The position numbers were made by a program, and so were the translations under genes. The notes under the pieces are model-generated. The model worked only from the letters and a program-made list of their open reading frames with translations. It did not search any database and was not told where the DNA came from. A DNA stretch of 33,579 nt from an uncultured bacterium (GTDB lineage Bacteria > Vulcanimicrobiota > CADAWZ01): the NCBI GenBank assembly GCA_902791745.1, contig CADAWZ010000004.1:1115-34693 (forward strand). Reading direction: 5' to 3'. Positions 32,872 through 33,579 of this stretch are shown here, piece by piece (positions within the stretch are counted from its first letter, which is position 1; each line of letters starts with the position of its first letter).

Positions 32872-33579
32872 ATGATAACAACAAATTTATTTCAGTCAAC
32901 AGAAGCTCGCAAATTGATAACGAGAAAAGGTATTTTTGCTGTTATAGAATATCAAAAAGACTTGTCGATCAGTTTTGACAATGCTGCTAATGCTTATTTT
33001 GCTTCTCAGATGAATTTGAGAAAAAGGCAAGTTGTAGCACAGATAAAAGACCCCAATGGAGTTATTCTTCAAGCTGGAGCTATGCAGTTGATGATTGGTC
33101 AATTACAGGCAAGTTCAAATGTTAAAGGTATGGGAGATTTGTTGGGTAAATTTGTAGGTGGAGCTGTAACAGGTGAAAGTGCAGTAAAGCCTCGTTATAG
33201 CGGAAATGGTATTCTTGTTTTAGAACCAACATATAAATATATCCTTTTAGAAGATTTGTCTGAATGGGAAGGTGGAATGGTTATAGATGACGGAATGTTT
33301 TTGGCTTGTGAAGAATCTGTCAGATATACAATTACTGCTCGTAAAAATTTATCTTCTGCTATATCTGGTGGTAAAGGATTATTTAATACTAAATTGGAAG
33401 GCAAAGGTATTGCTGTTTTAGAAAGTTATATTCCAGAGCAAGAACTCATAACAGTAAACTTAGAAAATGATGTTTTGAAAGTTGATGGAAATATGGCAAT
33501 AGCTTGGTCTGGTTCTTTAGATTTTACTGTTGAAAAAGCAACAAAAAGCATTTTGGGTTCTATTGCCTCTGGAGAAGGA
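32872..33579 (+). CDS. AIM24-family protein, 3' end outside the window
   Basis: The frame opens at ATG 32872, 20 bases after the thrS stop with a GGAAGG ribosome site, and stays open to the window end (236 residues seen). The content matches the AIM24/TIGR00266-like beta-sandwich family: an N-terminal strand pair, then GAMQLMIGQLQASSNVKG, a Gly-rich segment, YSGNGILVLEPTYKYILLED, GLFNTKLEGKGIAVLES and a final DGNMAIAWSGSLDFTVEKA stretch. The biochemical role of bacterial members is not established; they are usually cytoplasmic or membrane-associated. Co-transcription with thrS is likely from the spacing. The remaining C-terminus is probably short. Confidence 0.85.
   Translation, partial: MITTNLFQSTEARKLITRKGIFAVIEYQKDLSISFDNAANAYFASQMNLRKRQVVAQIKDPNGVILQAGAMQLMIGQLQASSNVKGMGDLLGKFVGGAVTGESAVKPRYSGNGILVLEPTYKYILLEDLSEWEGGMVIDDGMFLACEESVRYTITARKNLSSAISGGKGLFNTKLEGKGIAVLESYIPEQELITVNLENDVLKVDGNMAIAWSGSLDFTVEKATKSILGSIASGEG

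Overview
This is an AT-rich, gene-dense bacterial window with short intergenic gaps, ATG/TTG starts and ordinary TAA/TAG/TGA stops. The lineage cannot be fixed from the sequence. The low GC, a selenocysteine tRNA, a TgpA-type transglutaminase and many secreted or repeat proteins suit an uncultured, possibly gut-associated anaerobe, but this is a weak inference.

Left part (1-6600, + strand). The 3' end of an acidic 9-residue-repeat protein is followed by biotin-protein ligase (birA), a membrane protein with TPRs, a GAF-like region and a degenerate GGDEF domain, and a calcineurin-like phosphoesterase. A clear terminator closes this group. A stand-alone MoxR AAA+ ATPase, a secreted protein of unknown function and a selenocysteine tRNA (selC) follow.

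Middle (6829-16041). A 5'-nucleotidase-family protein with an odd N-terminus has its own extended -10 promoter. It converges, through a shared 17-bp-stem terminator, on a leftward operon: DUF58 protein, TgpA-like transglutaminase, coiled-coil protein, GNAT acetyltransferase. MoxR, DUF58 and TgpA are usually one operon; here MoxR lies about 6.3 kb away on the other strand. Further leftward genes are a DUF885 metallopeptidase, a small secreted protein and a Cof-type HAD phosphatase.

Main feature (16098-30086, - strand). Seven paralogous genes lie in tandem. Each encodes a short variable N-terminus with no signal peptide, a KLD-type motif, a module beginning GTxxND, a block of RTX-like beta-roll turns, and a C-terminal M91-like (NleD-type) zinc-peptidase domain. 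All seven keep HExxH, a downstream conserved Glu and a conserved C-terminal tail. Terminators split the array into three units: gene 7, gene 6, and a five-gene operon. The number and type of repeat turns vary between paralogs while both ends of the repeat block are constant. One gene carries two complete repeat modules. This is the best candidate here for an undescribed system: a diversifying family of repeat-displayed or secreted proteases.

Right end (30152-33579). A zinc-ribbon membrane protein (-), then threonyl-tRNA synthetase lacking a full TGS domain (+), directly followed by an AIM24-family gene cut by the window end.
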